DNA of 22,201 bases, from NCBI GenBank assembly GCA_021850555.1, contig JAJZLX010000746.1, forward strand, positions 1-22,201, written 5' to 3'. The position numbers and the translations under genes are program-made. The DNA comes from Pseudomonadota bacterium. Its GTDB lineage: Bacteria; Pseudomonadota; Gammaproteobacteria; Steroidobacterales; Steroidobacteraceae. This document shows, in pieces, positions 21,032-22,201 of this stretch (its first letter is position 1; each line of letters opens with the position of its first letter). The notes beneath the pieces are model-generated. The model was not told where the DNA came from and searched no databases. It saw nothing but the letters and a program-made list of their open reading frames with translations.

Positions 21032-21418
21032 TCAGCCACGGCGCCGCTTCAAAAGACGAGTCAGCTGGTGGAAATCCCGCTTCGTGAGTCCGTCATCGGC
21101 AACCAGCCTGGCGATCGTCGTCAGCGCCTCGGCGCGGGGCACGCGCTCGGGCTCGGCCGCTTCGATGACGAGCCGCCCGGAGCTCACGTGCACCGTCACC
21201 GGCACGCCGATGGCGAATCCGGCACGGGCAAGCCAGGCTCCCTGGAGACGCAACAGCGGGGCGAGCGCCGGATTTCCATCGGCGCCCCGCACGCAGCGCG
21301 CCCCGTAGGACACGGTGAGCCGGCGGATCACGGGATCCTGGGTGGATATCGGTGCGAAATCGCGAGAAATGGACGGCTGTGCCGGCGTGTGGGCCGGCGT
21401 AGAGTGCGTGTGAGCCAT
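21032..21418 (-). CDS. symE: SymE-family toxin
   Basis: A 128-residue protein. After a low-complexity N-terminus (about 1-30), it carries the SymE pattern: RRLTVSYGARCVRG, PALAPLLRLQGAWLARAGFA, and IGVPVTVHVSSGRLVIEA. SymE is an SOS-linked RNA-cleaving toxin with an AbrB-like fold, controlled in E. coli by the antisense RNA SymR. The additional C-terminus (RAEALTTIARLVADDGLTKR) is not part of the short E. coli form. The ATG at 21418 follows a GAGGT ribosome-binding site. A strong hairpin lies just upstream, where a control RNA could act. No LexA box was identified. Confidence 0.85.
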   Translation of the reverse strand: MAHTHSTPAHTPAQPSISRDFAPISTQDPVIRRLTVSYGARCVRGADGNPALAPLLRLQGAWLARAGFAIGVPVTVHVSSGRLVIEAAEPERVPRAEALTTIARLVADDGLTKRDFHQLTRLLKRRRG

Positions 21419-21449
21419 GACCTGCTACCTCAGATAGTGGGTTGGGTCA

Positions 21450-21484
21450 GGCGCCGGACAGTGTTGTCCGCACTGTCCGGCGCC
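21450..21484. repeat. Strong hairpin upstream of symE (14-bp stem)
   Basis: GGCGCCGGACAGTG (21450-21463) and CACTGTCCGGCGCC (21471-21484) form a perfect 14-bp stem with a 7-nt loop. There is no T-run on either side, so it is not a classical terminator. Position in the leader of symE suggests translational or antisense control. Confidence 0.7.
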
Positions 21485-21536
21485 GCTGTGACCTGGGGCG
21501 GAATTGCCCGCGACCCCGACGCCACGCCGCAGCGCA

Positions 21537-21608
21537 GCCGTCAAGGCCGCCGGAGGTCCTCCGGAGGCGCTCGTGAGCGCGGGTCCTCCCGCGCGAAGCC
21601 TTGACGGC
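21537..21608. repeat. Cloverleaf-like inverted repeat element with three internal hairpins
   Basis: Outer arms GCCGTCAAGGC (21537-21547) and GCCTTGACGGC (21598-21608) pair over 11 bp. Inside lie three hairpins in a row: CCGGAGGTCCTCCGG (21550-21564), GCGCTCGTGAGCGC (21567-21580) and GCGGGTCCTCCCGC (21579-21592, sharing two bases with the previous). The DNA or RNA could fold as a cloverleaf. Function unknown. Confidence 0.75.
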
Positions 21609-21768
21609 GAGAACGGCGGGGTAAAATGGGAAAGGGCAAGAACGCCCTCCCCTTCTGTGGACAAACGGGTGTCAGCAGGCCGATTTAGGCCAATTTGGAA
21701 AGCAGTGGTAACCTACGCCGCATGGCGTTCGATTGAATTTCGCGACAATAACTCCCTGGAGAATACAA
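21609..21768. other. Spacer with no recognised gene before the zinc-ribbon gene
   Basis: It contains a small GGGC/GCCC hairpin (21634-21647) and the segment around GGCCGATTTAGGCCAATTTGG (21681 onward), which has the look of an insertion-sequence end but cannot be matched by eye. No coding sequence is supported. Confidence 0.4.
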
Positions 21769-21936
21769 GTGACCAAGGGCAGAGGCGCATATTGTCCACA
21801 TTGCGGAAAGTTGACATTCCATCACAACGGCAGCGTGAGTAAATGCAGTCGGTGTGGGTCGGTTGGCTGGTCATGGCGCGATGGCGTTTCGAATGTCGGG
21901 AGTGGGAGAGGAAACAAAGGCTCTCTTGAATCCTGA
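21769..21936 (+). CDS. Zinc-ribbon micro-protein (55 aa)
   Basis: A short gene whose product has two CxxC pairs, CPHC near residue 9 and CSRC about 19 residues later, a treble-clef/zinc-ribbon arrangement, followed by a Gly/Ser-rich tail. The GTG at 21769 is preceded by CTGGAG about 8 bases upstream, a good ribosome-binding site; an in-frame TTG at 21733 has none. The family is not recognised. It lies between two large folded inverted-repeat elements and upstream of a transposase. It may be a nucleic-acid-binding accessory gene. Confidence 0.6.
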   Translation: MTKGRGAYCPHCGKLTFHHNGSVSKCSRCGSVGWSWRDGVSNVGSGRGNKGSLES

Positions 21937-21964
21937 GTGGGTGATGCGGCCAGAGGGAGCACGG

Positions 21965-22073
21965 TTTCCCACGTAGTCCACAGGGCCGCAGCCGGCCGAC
22001 GGCCCGGCGCCTCCAGCAGCCGGGCCAAGCGGCCGGGCGAGCGAAGCGAGCGCCTGTGGACCCACGTGGGAAA
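21965..22073. repeat. Second large folded inverted-repeat element
   Basis: Outer arms TTTCCCACGT-AG-TCCACAGG (21965-21984) pair with CCTGTGGA-CCC-ACGTGGGAAA (22053-22073): 8 bp plus 10 bp separated by a 2/3-nt internal loop. Inside is a perfect 8-bp stem GGCCCGGC/GCCGGGCC (22001-22008, 22019-22026) with a 10-nt loop. It lies about 70 bp before the transposase start, so it may be part of the insertion-sequence end or an independent element. Confidence 0.65.
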
Positions 22074-22144
22074 TCCCCTCGCAGTGGCACTGCGCACTCT
22101 CTGCTGCGGTACGATCTCAAGTTGCAGCAGACGGAAAGGTCGTG

Positions 22145-22201
22145 ATGGTCACAGAGAAGATCTTCGAGACGGCTCTCGGTATCAGCAGCCCCTGGTTCAT
22201 C
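22145..22201 (+). CDS. ISL3-family transposase, N-terminus only (cut by window edge)
   Basis: The last 57 bases encode MVTEKIFETALGISSPWFI, the characteristic opening of ISL3-family transposases (TEKIFE.ALGI.SPW). The gene continues past the window, so completeness cannot be judged. An AAAGGTC sequence precedes the ATG at 22145, and a GTG one codon earlier is an alternative start. The terminal inverted repeat of the element is probably within the preceding 80-200 bp, but I could not fix it. Confidence 0.75.
   Translation, partial: MVTEKIFETALGISSPWFI

Noticed and set aside
21660..21720. IS21-like insertion-sequence end
   Set aside because: The segment resembles a terminal region by eye only; no transposase or matching opposite end could be found in the window.
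1..22201. Circular closure of the window
   Set aside because: The transposase start at the right edge does not continue sensibly into the first bases of the window, and no terminal overlap is visible.

Overview
This is a high-GC window that reads as the backbone and cargo of a mobilizable plasmid, or an integrated plasmid, from a proteobacterium. A gammaproteobacterium is my best guess. The evidence is an RSF1010/IncQ-like MOBQ relaxase with a recognisable oriT, a plasmid RepA (RepA_C type) with iterons, a ParA/ribbon-helix-helix partition operon and very dense toxin-antitoxin and defence cargo. No ribosomal or core metabolic genes are present. The assignment to a group is inference from gene families only.

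Layout: (1) 1-600: an atypical class II tRNA-like gene and a small unknown gene. (2) 600-4000: the mobilization region. A coiled-coil membrane protein, a DUF433/DUF5615 toxin-antitoxin-like pair and the relaxase run on the minus strand. The oriT lies upstream of the relaxase, with a TraD-like accessory gene running the other way. (3) 4000-7190: replication and partition. An origin with three exact 19-bp iterons lies downstream of repA. The chain parA-RHH-orf117-repA is joined by 4-bp start/stop overlaps. Clusters of GTGTACAC and ATGTCCAC motifs lie in and upstream of it, and a second RHH gene is divergent. (4) 7200-12460: an unusual restriction-modification cassette on the plus strand: Z1-type helicase/endonuclease, Vsr, m5C methyltransferase, then two tandem Eco29kI-type GIY-YIG endonucleases, the second with altered motif residues. 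An Abi_C abortive-infection gene faces it. (5) 13300-15250: a tyrosine recombinase overlapping a MntA/HepT toxin-antitoxin pair, behind a decayed gene fragment. (6) 15245-17270: two overlapping Holliday-resolvase-like genes (Endonuc_Holl family), one lacking its active-site residues, and a DUF4268 nuclease-like gene. (7) 17313-18356: a second strange tRNA-like gene with an oversized anticodon loop, a winged-helix gene and a repeat-rich spacer. (8) 18356-22201: an OLD-family ATPase/TOPRIM nuclease, a BrnA-like fragment, BrnTA, SymE, two large folded inverted-repeat elements, a zinc-ribbon micro-gene and the start of an ISL3 transposase cut by the window edge.

How the parts work together: replication (RepA/iterons), segregation (ParA/RHH), mobilization (MobA/TraD/oriT) and probably resolution (Xer-type recombinase coupled to MntA/HepT) maintain the element. 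At least three toxin-antitoxin pairs plus SymE stabilise it. The Z1-Vsr-M-R-R' cassette, Abi_C, OLD and the DUF4268/Endonuc_Holl cluster look like anti-phage cargo. The best candidates for something not well described are the Z1-Vsr-M-R-R' cassette with its divergent second nuclease, the DUF4268 plus active/inactive resolvase pair, and the two aberrant tRNA-like genes.
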